Shown piece after piece: positions 46,350-59,742 of a stretch of 64,000 bases of DNA (positions within the stretch are counted from its first letter, which is position 1; the number at the start of each line of letters is the position of its first letter). The position numbers were made by a program, and so were the translations under genes. Under the pieces are notes generated by a model. That model was not told where the DNA came from. It did no database searches and was given only the letters and a program-made list of their open reading frames with translations. Source of the stretch: Siderastrea siderea (taxonomy: Eukaryota; Cnidaria; Anthozoa; Scleractinia; Rhizangiidae); the NCBI GenBank assembly GCA_964030785.1, contig OZ034969.1, forward strand, positions 40,443,201 to 40,507,200, written 5' to 3'.

Positions 46350-47589
46350 TAAGCAAGTGAAGGACAGGGGTGTATAACATTCATATTATATGGCGATTTG
46401 GTGAGGTTGGCGATAAATATGATGACGTCATTTGGTGATCTGCAACAACAAGAAACTGCCGAAAAGCTTGAAAACAAAGGTTAGTACAATAACCACAATG
46501 TAATGCACTGCTTGTACTGTTGGCATTGTTATCGTTGTTAAAACCCTGCATTACTTTGTAGATCTGTTTTCTGTATTAGAAGAAAATGTAACCACAATCA
46601 TTTGATTTCTTTGAGATCGCCATTAATGACTTACTGGTAATAGCAAGACAGAATACTAAAAACTAATACTATATTCAACTGTCATATACAAACAAGGAAA
46701 TCAAATTGAAAAATAGCTTAAAACAAATGCCAAAGGCGCATCGTAATGTATTTGTTTAATGCACTATTGTAGGTTTCTGACTATCTTAGAAAACGGAACA
46801 TGACAAGCTATCTCGTAGTTCTTAACATACACCAGAAGTCAACAGGTGACGGGAATAAGAGACCCACGAGGAATTATAGGATAGTCGATGAGGAGACATG
46901 GACAAGCTGTTATAAAGACATCAGGCAATACCCAAAAGACTATGAACTGCACGGTATGTGTCACAAACGGTTGTAGTTGGGTAGAATTATTGCTCGAGAC
47001 GACATTAAAACAACAACACAACTTTATTGCTAGAGTTCCTCAATTACACGTGATCCACTCAACTCATCCGGTTACGAGTATGCAAACTATCACATACGAG
47101 GTCCTAAAATTGACTGATACATTAATGTCATAAATGCAATGTATTTTTTGGGCATCTTAGTTTATAAGGAAGAGAACATTTGATGATGCGACCTTGTCTT
47201 CAAAGCTGTCAAAAGCTTTCCAGAACCCAGCAGATGGATAAAAAGGACTCCAAAGCACGAAGCTGATTTACAGAAAATGAAAAAAGGTAGGCTGACATTT
47301 TCAATTGAAAATTTAAAACAGCGCTTGTACAGGTTCTTTAAGTACGTTTAGTCATTTTATTTTCTTTCTTTTTACATGAAAAAGATAAAAAGGGAATTAT
47401 TCTTGCTGCATTTATTACCTTTCTTATTCACCCTTTCACCACTGGTGGCTGCTTTTGCGGCCACTAAGAAAACAATCCCATAACACTTGTGGCTGCGACT
47501 ATGAAACATTTTACTTTGTACCCTGGTCATTTGGGGGGCTCAGCAATTGCCAGTTGCCTAAGGTGGGTTGGAGTGATGCATTCCCTTAG
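46350..47589. other. Unassigned stretch left of the piggyBac gene
   Basis: Short open readings exist near 46850-46960 and 47180-47290 and could include decayed N-terminal piggyBac sequence, but no motif is clear. Confidence 0.3.
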
Positions 47590-48279
47590 AGATAAACCGG
47601 AGTTAAGAGTGTTTTGTCATCCCGTAAGCATTTCTTCGAACTGAAATCTTACATTTTCTTTTGTGACCCGGAGCACGAACTGACTGAAGAAGAGAGCAGG
47701 GACCCCCTTTTTAACGTAAGGGTGATTTATAACGCATTAGTGAAGAAATTCAAGGAACTTTTCAACTACTTCAGGGAAATTTTCATTGATGAAGCTATGG
47801 TGCCATTTAAAGGAAAACTTACCATCAAAGTGAGAATGCCAGATAAACCAGTGAAGTTTGGAGCTTAATTCTTTGAGCTGTGCGATGCCAAGACTGGCTA
47901 TTGTAAAAGCTTCTGTTTGTGGACAATTTTTACACAAGTCCAGTTCTTTTCCTGATGTCGAAAGAGACGGGAATGTTGGCTGCTGGAACTGCAAGGCCAA
48001 GAAGGGGTTACCCGTATGACCAGTTGAAAAGAATCCAGCTCAGGAAGCATGGAGATGTGGCATGGCTAACAGCAAAGGACCAAAGGATGACAGCTTCGAG
48101 ATGGAAAGATAAAAAAAAGATCTTCCACCAGTAGTACCAGCCTGACTTGCAAATGACGACCCTGGTCCCGAGTCGGACAATGAGCGAGACCAAAGTGATC
48201 TGGTACATAGGACAGAGAAGGTTCGAGGCAACTGGGTTACCAAGAAGATTTACAGGCCACCAATTGTCAAATCGTATAA
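47590..48279 (+). pseudogene. piggyBac transposase, N-terminal and middle part
   Basis: The frame has KPELRVFCHP-like sequence, then FFELKSYIFFCDPEHEL, DPLFNVRVIYNALVKKF and IFIDEAMVPFKGKL, with the first catalytic Asp. After a frameshift near 47868 it reads FELCDAKTGYC, DNFYTSPVLF, with the second catalytic Asp, and AAGTARPRRGYP. It ends TKKIYRPPIVKSYN at 48279. At this codon an 8.7-kb element is inserted; the gene resumes at 56985. PiggyBac enzymes excise precisely from TTAA sites, but no piggyBac ends were located. Frameshifts before and after the insertion show it was probably already decaying. Confidence 0.85.
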
Positions 48280-48289
48280 CACTATGAAT

Positions 48290-48735
48290 ATCTTTTTCAT
48301 GAAAATCCCATGAAAATACCTTGAAAAACCCATGAAAGCACTTTCCATGGCCATGAAATCAAAGATTTCAGATTTCATGGTGTTTTCTTAAGTCATGAAA
48401 TTTCCATGAAATTTTGAAAGGCTGACTTTCCTGGCCCATGAAAACTTTGTAAACGTTTGAAACTTGATTTTCATGGGCCATGAAATTCTCAATTGTCTCA
48501 AACTTGACCCATGAAAGCTACTAACAGCCTAGTGTGTATTTCATGGCCCATGAAAATTCTAGCAGGCCATGAAATTCCCATGAAACATATTTCAAGCATT
48601 GTATACGATCAGTACCCCTTCATAAAAAAAATCGTGAAAATACCAAACCTAGACACTAACAGCCTAGTGTGTATTTTGTGGTCCATGAAAATTCTAATAG
48701 GCCATGAAATTCCCATGGAAAGTATTTGAAGCATT
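48290..48735 (+). repeat. Left subterminal catgaaa array
   Basis: Dozens of catgaaa and tttcatgg words in both orientations. A longer unit with aacagcctagtgtgtatttc occurs at about 48525 and 48660. Confidence 0.88.
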
Positions 48736-51700
48736 GTATAAATCATCTCTTCATAAAAAAAAAAAAAGAAAGGAAAAAAAACAGGAAAGTACCAAGCCTA
48801 GACACTAGAGTAAAACTACATGGACATAAATGAGATACTAAGTTTGGATTCTTACCAGGTAGCTTCGTTTAAACTAATGTCACTCCAGATGTTGATGTTC
48901 AGTAAAACTAAGAAACCTTATTAAGCCCAAACAAGACTGATAAATAAAGACCCCTGAGTAAAAATTACTATAGGCTGCAAATGTACAAGGTTCTTTCCTT
49001 TCCAAGGAAAATAGCCTTTTCCTCCAAATTAATAAAAATAGATTCAGTGTCCATGTGATAGGTGTATATTGTCCAAGGTAGTGCTTCCAAGACTAGTGTT
49101 TCTCAAGCATCTAAAAACCAGATCTGACGTTTTTCGTCTACTGCAGTTGTGAGTGGATGAGACAACTGACTCAGGAGGACTGGGACAGTTTTTCCGAAGG
49201 ATTCATCGCAGCACCAAAGACCACAGCCTGGAACAAACTTTGGCTTTCTGTAGGTAGCAAGAATCAGATTTACAGCCTGGCATGAATGCTGGGACGTCAA
49301 TCCAAATGTTAGGAAAACAACAAGTTTCATAAAACAAGTTTCACATGAAAGAGCCCCTCCTAATAACAGATAACACTGAATTGCCCAAATTTGCCTTACC
49401 TGTTGATTATCCGCGTAAGTTTGCAATGGGAGACAACACGTGTAACTTTTGATGTGGTCAATGCGATGACACAATGCATAACACCTTTTTCGGAATAACA
49501 GGCCCGATTCCAAACTTCTCCAAGAAGTCAATTTCTTTAGAGCCACTGTATAAGTCAAAAAATGATTTTTGATCCTTTTCTTCCATTATGTTAGCTTTAA
49601 AATCGGAAAGAAAGCGGAGTTTGTTGATTACGTGGCCCATATAGAGCAACTGCCATCTTGAAATTCACAACACATTTCTGAGGAGCCTGGAAACAAATTG
49701 GGTTGTTTCGGTCAGCAGCTAGACCACTGCGGGCTCAGATAGTGACCGTTTTTGTTCGCTTTCGGCGCGATTTTTTGTGTTCAGTTCGTGGCTTGAAATG
49801 TTTGCATCTTTTGAGCTTGAAATGAAGAATCAGAGCGGTAAAACGTGGATCAGCTACCCTTTAGCCTGAGGTAAGTTGAAGGCAAATGATGATTTTGAAA
49901 CATTGGATTCAAAATTAGTGATTATTTTAAGTAAAGATCGACCATGTGCTTCTAAGTTAAGCAGCTTAAGTGTTTGCAAATGCTTGAGGATCTGAAGCAG
50001 GCAGACAAAGGTCCTTTATTAAAGCTTGAGCTTAAATCTGGATACTTTTTTCTACCAGGCTTGTGCACATTTATTCAAAATAACTAAGACTGACAGAGGA
50101 TTTGAGTCCTTGTTTAAATGCTCAAAGGATCTCCTAAAGTTTAAAATGTCTGGGGTAAATGAAACTTGAGCTTACAGCTTGTGGACTGTTAGAGTAGTAC
50201 AATTTAAACGAGTATTGCTCTTTAAGCATGTTTTAAATGCAGCATCATTCAGATAAGCTGGTTTTGACCATTCATTTACGTTTTGTTGCAGATACTGACT
50301 GTATTCAACACATTGTTCAGTGACTTCAGCTGAGGGAGACTGACACTCAAACAGCAGAGCAATGTCACCAATGCTGGTTCTTAATAAGCTAAGTTGCTTA
50401 AGCATGGCACTAAATTCTGTTGATACTATTTTCTTTTGCATTATTCGACTCATAATTACAGAACACAATGTTCAAAAATGTAGATTAAAGACATTTAAAA
50501 TAGTGACCATTGTCTTTCAATGCAATCTAAATAGACGACATTTGATTGCTCTGGACATTCAAATGGATAAAAGCTTAAAAGCTTATAGCTCTGTATATAT
50601 TTCCATAACACAGATACATATAAGTTTATGGTGTCAGCAGTTCTTTGTGCAGTAACTAATATATATATACATGTGGATTGTAATCTACCAATATTGCAAT
50701 TTCATTGATGTTTTAGTCGGTTGAACCGATTACTGATTGCATTGGTTTGCTAGACAATGTAAAACCTTGTTTTTTAACTGAATGGAATTTATATGTATGG
50801 GGTGTTTGTGTCTAAGTTCTAATGCTCTCCGTGTTTGCCTTTATATGTTTAGTCACATGGGGACAAACATTCAATAAATTCAGACACTTTTCATAGCTGC
50901 CTAGAAATTAAAACTTAACCTCTTGTTTTAGAAGAATGAAAAAAGCAAATACATGTATATCAGAAAAAATAAGCCAAAAAAATTTTTTTTGAGTTTATTA
51001 TTGTTTGATTCTTGGGCACTATTCCTTTCTGAACAAGATTTTATTTATTATAATTTATCATTATTGTATTATACATTGTGTATAACCATTAATAAGAAGG
51101 TGCTATTATAAAATTGTTGTAAATAATGCAACTGAATGAAAAACGTTCAATGTTTTATGTGCAACAATGCATAATAAATCACTGTTTTAATGTTATTTTG
51201 ATAGTTAATTTTTGAAATGGCATTCAATTTTATTAATAGTAATATTAATGTCTGGGCAATTTGCCTGGCAACTAACTGACCTGCCAGTAATTAATTTCCT
51301 GGTTACTTTTATTTGTCTGAGTACTGACTAAATTTAGATTTTGCTGATCTTGGCAGCCACAGTTGTCTTATTTTTGTCACTGGCCAGGCTGGCCTTGGTG
51401 TTTTATGCCATGGCCACTGCAAGTGTTCTCCAGAAGCGCCGGCGGCCGGCGTTTTTGCCGGCTCCTCACTTCCGAAGCGCCGGCTACTTTTATTACACAA
51501 AACCACAGAAAATTGTACTTGTGTTGATCTTGACTCTTTCAGAGGGGGCAAAAAGGGAGCGACAACGATAACTTACCGTAAATAAAAGCTTTCTAAACAG
51601 AAGGGAAAGTATGAAATGTTATTTATTTACCACTAGACGGACATACACTGATTAAACTAATTGATAGAAGTACATTGGCCGGAAGCTGTCAATTTGAGCG

Positions 51701-51856
51701 AGAACGCTTGTAACATCCATATATTTCCAACGTATCAGGTAGCGATAAATCAAACAGATGATTTTATCTGGCTTTCGCGGGAGTACTTCGTCTTTCAAAG
51801 GTCGAGCACGTGCGAACCATTTTAGACGAGCTAGAAACTTTTCATCAAGCGAGAAG
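48736..51856. other. Internal part of the CACTA-ended element, no assigned gene
   Basis: Minus-strand open stretches at 49103-49649 (LRFLSDFKANIMEEKDQKS and CGLWCCDESFGK) and 50172-50468 could be exons of an unrecognised gene. A GC-rich patch with cgccggc words lies at 51440-51490. I cannot assign any function. Confidence 0.3.
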
Positions 51857-54800
51857 ATGTCAAAGCGAAAACCCACGGAAGATTTAAGACGGAAAGACAG
51901 GAAAAATAACAAGATTTTTTTTGAAGGAACCAACAATAACTAAGGAACGAACAGTAACTGGTAAGTCCAAGCTTTTCATTACCGAGTTTAAGTTTGTGCA
52001 CTTTACCTTTCAATCAGCTGATGGCGCGTGGATAAATTCGCTAGTTTGTCCAAAATAATTTTACTTCATGGCGACTTTCAAATTTGTGAACACTTTTATC
52101 ATTTGAAGAAGGAAGCATCTTGATAAAAAACCAAGGCAAATTTTCACGGTTTCGCGTTTTACGGCTTCTTGCTTGGCCGTAAACACGGGAGCAAGGAAAA
52201 CGGCAGCCATGTTATAACGAAGTTGGACCCAGTCTCCTTGCATCTCTTCTGCTCGCACGGAAATGAGTTTTTTCAAAAGGAGTGATTTAAATAATTGTTC
52301 CTATTAGTTGAAAAAAAAAGTGAAATAAAAAAATCTCAACTTTCTCAATTAATGCAGCCACATATTTCAGTGAATAAATACTAAAGGTCATATTTTCCCT
52401 ACCCCAAATTAAACGACCGTAGCTGAGTTGTGCACCCGGCAACTGTCTCCTGAGGACACAACCAGCGATGAGCAGCACCAACAAAAATGTTCCAGCAGTA
52501 CTGCTGATGACTGTAGCTCCCTTTCCTTTGAGACGAGCAAGCATACAGTGTCAGATCCATTGCCAGTACCACAGGCCATTGCTCTGTTGCAGGAGTATTT
52601 TTTAAATGCAATGGAACAGAAGAAGCTGCACAGCTTTTACACCTGTTCTGGAAAATGCTCAGATCTACCTGAATCTGAAAAGGTCAGGATTCACAGCCAG
52701 AAAAAAGCAAACGAAGGCAAGAAGAAAGGGGTGGATATGTTCAAACACACTTGGCTGACAGGTAGGAAAACTTCCTTCTGTGAAAAAACAGGTAAATAAA
52801 ATCCACTTTTTGTCACTTTACCCATTGTACCTAACTAGTTGCATGATTAAAGGAAACCCATTGTCTTTGATGATTTGCGGTTTGGCTTTTTTACAAGAGG
52901 TCTCTTATTATTCTCTAGGTATGTGGTTGTTGGCATACTATGAAGGAGAAGGGATGTTCTGCCTACTGTGCCGTGTTCATAACACCAAGAACAAGTTCAA
53001 CAAACAAAACACCTTCAACCTAGCACCATCCACCAACTTCAAACACAGTGCTGTTAGTGACCATGCAAACGCCAGTGGACACGTCTCTACCATCCTCTGT
53101 GAGCTGGAGAGAAGAAATTCATCTCTTGCTCACCAGCACAAGGTGGCTCATGGAGTCACTGACAAGATCACTTACAATGCCTTCCTTACTTCTTACTGGC
53201 TTGGAAAGGAAGAAGTGGCAAACAGGAAGTTACTCTCCTTGATTGATTTGCAAAAACATATTGGTGTCACAGAGATGAACGACTTTAAAAACACGAGTGA
53301 ACGAAGCCAGCGAGAGATGCGCCTCCTCCTCGGACAACTCATCAAGGAGAAGCTAATCCAACGGATTAAAGATGCCAAGTGGTTTAGCATCTTAGTCGAT
53401 GAAGTGACAGATTGTGCCACCATCAAGCAGCTGTTAGTCTACATTGGTTACGTTGATGAGGAAGCAAAGCCACACTTTGATTTCCTTGAAGTGAAAGATG
53501 TCCTTGAGATATCAGAATCGGCAGATTCTGAGACCATCACAAGGATCATCACTGACGAGCTGAAAGCCTCTGGCCTGAATCTTGCATTTGTTTGTGGTTT
53601 TGGGTCTGATGGTACTAGCGTTATGACTGGCAAGCATAATGGTGTTGGTGCCAGGCTTCAAAAAGTGTGCAAAATCATGGTGCATAGTCATTGCATTAGC
53701 CACAGGCTTGCCTTGGCATGCAGTGACGCTAATGACACTGTGAAGTACATTCAAACTATTGAAGTTACCCTTCGCCAGTTGTGGAAATGGCTGGAATTTC
53801 CAAAACGCTGCTCTGCATTTGTTAAGGTGTGTGTTGCACTGCAGAAGATCAAGCTTGCTAATGAAAACCCAGCAAAACAGAAGAAGCTGTCCAAGTCTCT
53901 GGCAGTGAAGATACAAAGAGCATGCAGGACTAGGTGGCTTTCGACAGGGCAAAGTGTTTCAAGCATCTGCTGTAACCTTGTTGCACTAATGCAGACACTG
54001 AGGCAGTTCAAGGATGCTGATGCCACAGCTCAAGGTCTCCTCCAGAGAATGAATAACACAAAGTTTGTTGGCACCATTCTCTTGATGAATGCAGTTCTTC
54101 CCCACCTCAACACTCTAAGCAAACTGTTCCAGAAAGACCACACATGCTACACCTCCATCAGACCTGCACTACAAAGCACCAAATTAAGGATTGCTGACAT
54201 ACGGTCTTCCCTTAACCTTGTCTCTGAGTTGCAGAAAGCCATTCAACCAGGTGGAGATTATGCTTCTCTAGAGCTGGAATTGAGTGAGGATGGTCAGGTC
54301 CGAGCATTCCTCGACAACCTTGTAGAGTCAGCTACACAACTGCCCTTGAAGTGAACTTGGATAGAAGATTTCAAGAAGCAGCACCTGTTCTTGAAGCATT
54401 TTCCATCTTCGATCCAACATGCCTTCCAAAACCAGGAGATCCAGCCTTCAAGGCGTATGGTGTAGACAGTGTAGGAGTGCTGTGCAAGCAGTTTCAGTTT
54501 GACAAAGAACACACTCTTGCACAGTGGCACAACTTCAAGTACCTGATGTCATATGGAAGGTACCCTCCACTGTTCTCCGAGGAAACGATGACCTTTCGCC
54601 CACTGAGTTTATTCTCAGGAAAGTTGTTAAAGAGCAGGCCTCTCATCGTATCAACTTCCCTCACATTGTGGATGCTGCCCAGATTTGCCTGACCCAGCCC
54701 ATGTCTAATGCAGTAGTGGAGCGAGGTGCAAGTGCAGTGAAAAGGGTGAAAACAAGGCTGAGAAGTCGCCTCAAGAATGACATGTTCTCCAGCCTCCTGC

Positions 54801-55201
54801 AAATTACACTGAATGGTCCTTCCCACCAGTCTGAAGAGTGCAAACCCATGCTAACAGAAGCCACAAAAGTCTGGAGAAAAACCCATGTCAGAAATCTGCC
54901 ATCTGTCAGGAAGCTCCCAATGGTTGGAGGATCAGACCATGAAGCCAGTCTCTACCACCCTGCTGCAAAGGTTGACATTGGTGTCCAAGTTGAACTTCAA
55001 GATGCCCTTCCAGCTTCTCAGGCCAGGGAAGACAATGAAGTATCTGTGGAAGCTGACCTTGATCATCATGTGCAGGTTGCAGCCCAGCCAGTTGCCAGTG
55101 AAGCTGATTCATGTCATGACGCACTGGATGCTATGGACATGGGAGACGTGGAATCTGGAGTTGATTCTGACTTTGAGTTTGATATGGAGGATGATTACTG
55201 A
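51857..55201 (+). pseudogene. hAT-type transposase, ZNF862/KIAA1586-like
   Basis: Exon 1 (51857-51960) starts MSKRKPTEDLRRKD and needs a one-base change in a run of eight T to reach its GTAAGT donor in frame. Exon 2 is 52423-52761 and exon 3 starts at 52919; phases agree. A TTF/BED-like finger reads FCLLCRVHNT with HANASGH. The RNase-H-like core has SILVDEVTDCATIKQLLVYI, the first Asp region, and GSDGTSVMTGKHNGVG followed by HSHCISHRLALACSD. After two frameshifts near 54330 and 54560, the hAT dimerisation region appears as VVERGASAVKRVKTRLRSRL. An acidic tail ends at 55201. The three frame breaks make this copy inactive. No hAT TIRs or 8-bp duplication were found. Confidence 0.8.
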
Positions 55202-56469
55202 TGAGTAGTCTCACGTGTTAGCTTTATTAATAATACATTTCTTTATTTTTTTACACCTATTGCTACATGAAGGCAGTGTACACTATAAAGTATAGCACCT
55301 GGTGTATGACATACTTTGCTTATTATTGCTTATTCATTTAAAGAACTTAAAATGATTTCCTTGTGAGCAAGGACATAATAGTATAGCAGGATGTGTGACG
55401 ATAATTTATAAATAAATACCCTGGAATCAATGTAACAAGCATTTGCATTTTTTAACAATAGTTTACGAAAATAAATGATCATGTGCATTGCTCTCAAGTA
55501 GGATTCTCCTTGATTGTGCACTTTGTGCACAAAAACAAGAGACAAAATGACCAAAACTGACTTCAATTTTTCCTGTTCTTAATGGCCTCAAAATGCCCCA
55601 GATTGCATCTCCGGGCCAGATTTCTTTAAAATTTTTCTGGGGGGCCATCCCCGGACCCCCCTAGAGGCTCGTGCCCTTCGGGCACTCGATTGCCAGGTGC
55701 CAGCTACTTTCAATTTGGGGCTGGCTACTCTAAAATCTCTGGAGAACACGCCGGGCAGCCAGGTCAGGCCGGGCTGACCACGGCTTCCCCAATTTTTTTA
55801 TCCCTTGGCCAGCCCGGCCAAAGCCTGGCCTGTGGCCGGGCTCACCTCGGCTTTCAGGCCAGGCTTTGGCCTCGGTCTACCCCAGTCTGGCCAGGCTCCT
55901 GATGCAAGGATCCCAAGCTAGATAATTGAAATTCATAGTTAACTAAAAATGCTCTTCAAGTGAAATGGGTTTGAGTTTGACAAAGTGTATGTGGTAGACA
56001 TACAGTGTACACTTAATGTTGTGACCTACAGACAATCACACTACTTAACAACTTCCTGAAACTCCAGGGTTCAAACCATTAACTAGAGTAAGAAATAACA
56101 AGGTTCATATACTAACATATAGTGCATGCACATTGTAGATACATACGCCAGCCAAAAAAGTAGTTTCAAAATTTACTTTAGATGCAATCTAGATAAAATT
56201 ATAGATTAATTATTATATTTAATTATATTTATAATAAGCAAATTATGCTGTACATTAATCCTTATCTGGACTCCTGAAAGGGAGCAATAAACGTGATATG
56301 AATTGAAGACTGATGTACATGGATCATTTTTGTCATGAGTGAGCCAATAGCGATATACAAGTCAGCAAATGGTAAGTTTTTAAAATCATATTGCTTGAAC
56401 TGTAATTTTCGTTTTGAGGATGCCAGCTGACAACCTGTACAGTGCCCTTAACTTAAGTTTAATGCAATT
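55202..56469. other. Unassigned 3' flank of the hAT gene
   Basis: Positions 55580-55920 are GC-rich with many ggccagg/cctggcc words that can fold back. They could be a hAT terminal region, but the counterpart before exon 1 (51380-51480) matches only weakly. The rest is AT-rich. Confidence 0.35.
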
Positions 56470-56984
56470 TTCATGGGGTGGTTTCACCCCATGAAAACCC
56501 CATTGAATGACTTAAAACCAAGCAGCATTAGTTTTTTTCATGGGTCTTTAAAATGCCATGAAAAGACCATGAACCTACCTTGAAGATTTTCATGGGGCAT
56601 GAATGTTTCAATATGCACAGGATAACCATGGGTTTTTCATGGGTCATGAAATTGGGTGATACCATGAAAAATCCATGAAACTACAGCATGGACACATGCC
56701 ATTTAATTCATGGGATTTTCAACATCATTAAAAACCCATGAAAAATCAACATTCATTTCAATGGTTTTTTCATGGGAATTTCATGGAATTCATGATTCAT
56801 TTGAAATTTTCATGGGCCCGAAAAAGGGCATTTTAATTGGTTTTTCATGCCTTTTTCATGGCATAAAAACCATAAAAAACTGGTGGTAATTTAGCCATGA
56901 AAAGCCCATGAAAAACCTTTGAAAATCCTGTGAATATGCAATGAATATATTCACAGGATTTTCATGGGTTTTCATTCCGTAGTG
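56470..56984 (-). repeat. Right subterminal catgaaa array
   Basis: Counterpart of 48290-48735, with the same catgaaa and tttcatgg words up to the CACTA terminus at 56984. Confidence 0.88.
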
Positions 56985-57400
56985 TAATGACTATATGGGA
57001 GCCGTTGATCTGTGTGACCAGATGACTGCTCTAAACAAGTCCAAAAACAAAAAGAGGTGTCTTTCTAAAGGTGGTGCTATTGAGCATTTACAATGCTTAC
57101 ATTTTGGAGGGATGCAAGCAGGAAAAGAGACCTCCTGTCCTTCAAGGAAGACCTTTGTATACAGCTTTCAGCCCCCTTCACACAGGAAAAGAAATCAACT
57201 GCTTCGAACAAAAGGAAGAGAAGTGCAGATGTGCCAGACCTTACTCGCTTCACTAATGTTGGGGCTCATTTCCCATTCAAAGGGGAGGGAAAGGATCATC
57301 AGTGTGTTGTCTGTGAAAAGAAGCATTTCTTGTCAAAGAAAAGAAGTCCTCAAAATCCTTCCCCAAGGCACAAGACACAACATTCAAGTGCGGCTAGTGT
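56985..57400 (+). pseudogene. piggyBac transposase, C-terminal part
   Basis: The frame opens DYMGAVDLCDQMTALNKSK, with the third catalytic Asp. After frameshifts it reads IYNAYILEG and FKEDLCIQL, then LTRFTNVGAHFPFKGEGK and CVVCEKKHF, the Cys-rich C-terminal domain, which is cut short. It is the continuation of 47590-48279 across the CACTA-ended insertion. All three catalytic Asp residues of the family are present across the two halves. Confidence 0.85.
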
Positions 57401-59742
57401 GATGTTTAATTGTGCATTGGGGAAAGGGGGGGGGGGGGGCGAATTGCTTCTTCGACTATCATACAAAGGAAGACTTTTCAAGATAGAGGCCATATAAATG
57501 AATGAGATTGGGACATGAATACCAATTTGGTATTATAACTTTTTTAATTTCTCTACATTTTCACTCCTTATGTTAAAGAATTTTCAATATTGTATTACAA
57601 GAATCTTGTCATTTTGAGCTAAAATTGCACAATTGCGCTGCATGGAATTTGAGCAGCATTGCAATACTAGAGGGCGAAAAACACAATTATCTTAAGAAAA
57701 ATGATTTAAACAATTAAATATGACCTTAAAAGGCTACTTTTATAGTTTCATGTTGTTTTGTTTGACAATTTATAACAAGATTCCTGTCTCCAAAGGAAAG
57801 ACAAACGTTCTTTCCCCAAAATTTTGTATTTGTATTTATTTACCACACATTAAAAATAACACGATTACAATTTCAAAAAGATACAAAAATGTAGAAAGTA
57901 ATGGCGAGGAGGCCTAAAGGAAACTATAAAGCTTATGTTAATTAGGCCTTCTCAACTACAATTTTTCAAAGATGGCATAAAACTTACAGCGACGGACACA
58001 AATTATTATCAGAAGGAAATTAAAGTAACAATCATTATCAAGGAAGTTTAAGGAAATTTATATATTATCGAACTTTCAAGGCTTCTAGTTCCTTCAGTTT
58101 TCATCTCTAGTACCTGGAAATAAGATTAAATGAAAGAGAATTTTATAAGGAATCAAATAAAATTTGGTTGCTTTGTACAAAAATGCCTCCGTCTCTGTGA
58201 AAAATGGACTTAAAATAAAGTCACTTAATTCCAGGAAACTATCAAAATATACTGGTGTTCAGGGCAGTTTTCTGGAAAAAAACGAGTGGTGGTGAAAGGG
58301 TTAGGTGGTAAAATCAACAGTTTTATAATTAACCAACATTCAATAGATATTGTCCAGTTGATAGTATTAGTACTACAATGGACTCTATTGCTACTAATTG
58401 TTTACATTTTAACATGGCCACATGGAACATGAGAAATAGTTTACGTGTTTGCCAAGGCTCCAATTAAGTGTATTTTCAAACAATATTTCATGAATGATCA
58501 TGTGGCAAGGCAACAATAATTTAAATTTGATATTTTTACAGATGTCCAAACAACGTACAGTACAAGACATGGCAATGCTGAAGTGTGGAATTAGCTGTGG
58601 ATAAAATGCGTTGGCGGGGAGTTGTTTCATTTAAACAGACTAAGATACTGGAAGCACTTTGTTCAAGGTAAAGGACGTAAGATTTGAAATTCCTTACTGC
58701 TCATAACGAACACATTACTCAGCCACCTTGTATTGGAACCGCACAGGCTTACTTTATTTCTTGCTCGTTGCGATTTTGAGAAAAAGGCCACTGGGTAAGG
58801 TGTCCTGAAAAAAAGAGGCAGGAAATGCGAGGAATGCGAGAATTCTATACCACTGACACCCCTGGTGAAGAAGCGATAACATCTGCTTTGGGTACATCTT
58901 ATCCACTCTCCTCGTCTACAACCGATGCAAATGAGTCACTGTCTAACTCCTCCGTGGTGAAAGCTAACAGTAGCTCCCAAAAGACGTTTAAACCAAAAAA
59001 GCCTGACTTCCTTTTCGACAAAACAGCCCAAGAAGGAAAACAACTTTGACAAGCAAGGCAGTGAGTCGGCTGAGGACGTTAATGTCAGTGATGTGACGAC
59101 AACTGAGGAAGAAACTTTGTCTGAAGACAAGTAACGATCCATGAAAGAAAATTAACAGTGAACATTCCTGAAACACTTACTGTACAGTACCACTGTTTTC
59201 CTTTTCTTTTTCTTTTCTTCATCTTTGTTGTGCCATATGATATTGTTCTGGATAAAATGAATAAAGTTAGTAAGAAAAGGTGCATTACAGTCTACATTTT
59301 TACTTGGTAGTATTACAACGTCAAGCGATGAGGACATTTAACAGAAGCCATTACATTCAGGTTTAGAAGATCCTAAAGAGACTTACTCCATGCCATGATG
59401 CACATCGAAACCCATCTATCAGCTTTTAGTAGACAGACAATGAGTTTCTGGATACCAAAATTATAGAGCATAGAATTTCAGGAACCAGGATGTGAAGGCT
59501 TCCCTTCCAGTGGTATCCATCTTATCTAAACAAGAACTACTAACGCAAATGGCAGGATTTCTTGCTCATTACAATCCTTTATTGCTAGATATTTCTACGT
59601 TCACATGTGTTACACCCAGACTCCTTTTTGCCACATAATTATAATAGATCACTGAGTAATGAAAGACTTTCTTTATGGACCAAGATGGTTGGAAGACCTA
59701 GATACTTTGGCAGTTCTCATTCAATGATGCATTACTGATGGC
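57401..59742. other. Mostly non-coding stretch
   Basis: A G-run lies at 57426-57439. At 58825-59132 a Ser/Thr-rich reading (PKKPDFLFDKTAQEGK, then an acidic tail) might be a fragment of an unknown protein. Nothing else is supported. Confidence 0.35.

Larger units (their letters stand above)
48280..56984. mobile_element. 8.7-kb CACTA-ended insertion in the piggyBac gene
   Basis: The left end is CACTATGAATA at 48280 and the right end, reversed, is CACTACGGAATG. Both are flanked by TAA (48277-48279 and 56985-56987). Joining the flanks restores the piggyBac codons for YN followed by D/E-YMGAVD. CACTA ends with a 3-bp duplication are the mark of the CMC/EnSpm superfamily. Subterminal regions are packed with catgaaa/tttcatg words, the usual transposase-binding arrays. 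I found no CMC transposase; the only coding gene is a hAT-type one, probably nested. Confidence 0.75.

Noticed and set aside
51309..51571. Open frames around 51.3-51.6 kb as a hAT exon
   Set aside because: They overlap a GC-rich low-complexity patch, and no splice phase links them to exon 1.
53193..54026. Long minus-strand open frames opposite the hAT gene
   Set aside because: They are shadows of the plus-strand coding sequence, which has clear domain motifs.
56060..56090. tRNA B-box-like gggttcaaacc
   Set aside because: Neither a T-arm stem nor an A-box or acceptor stem can be formed around it.
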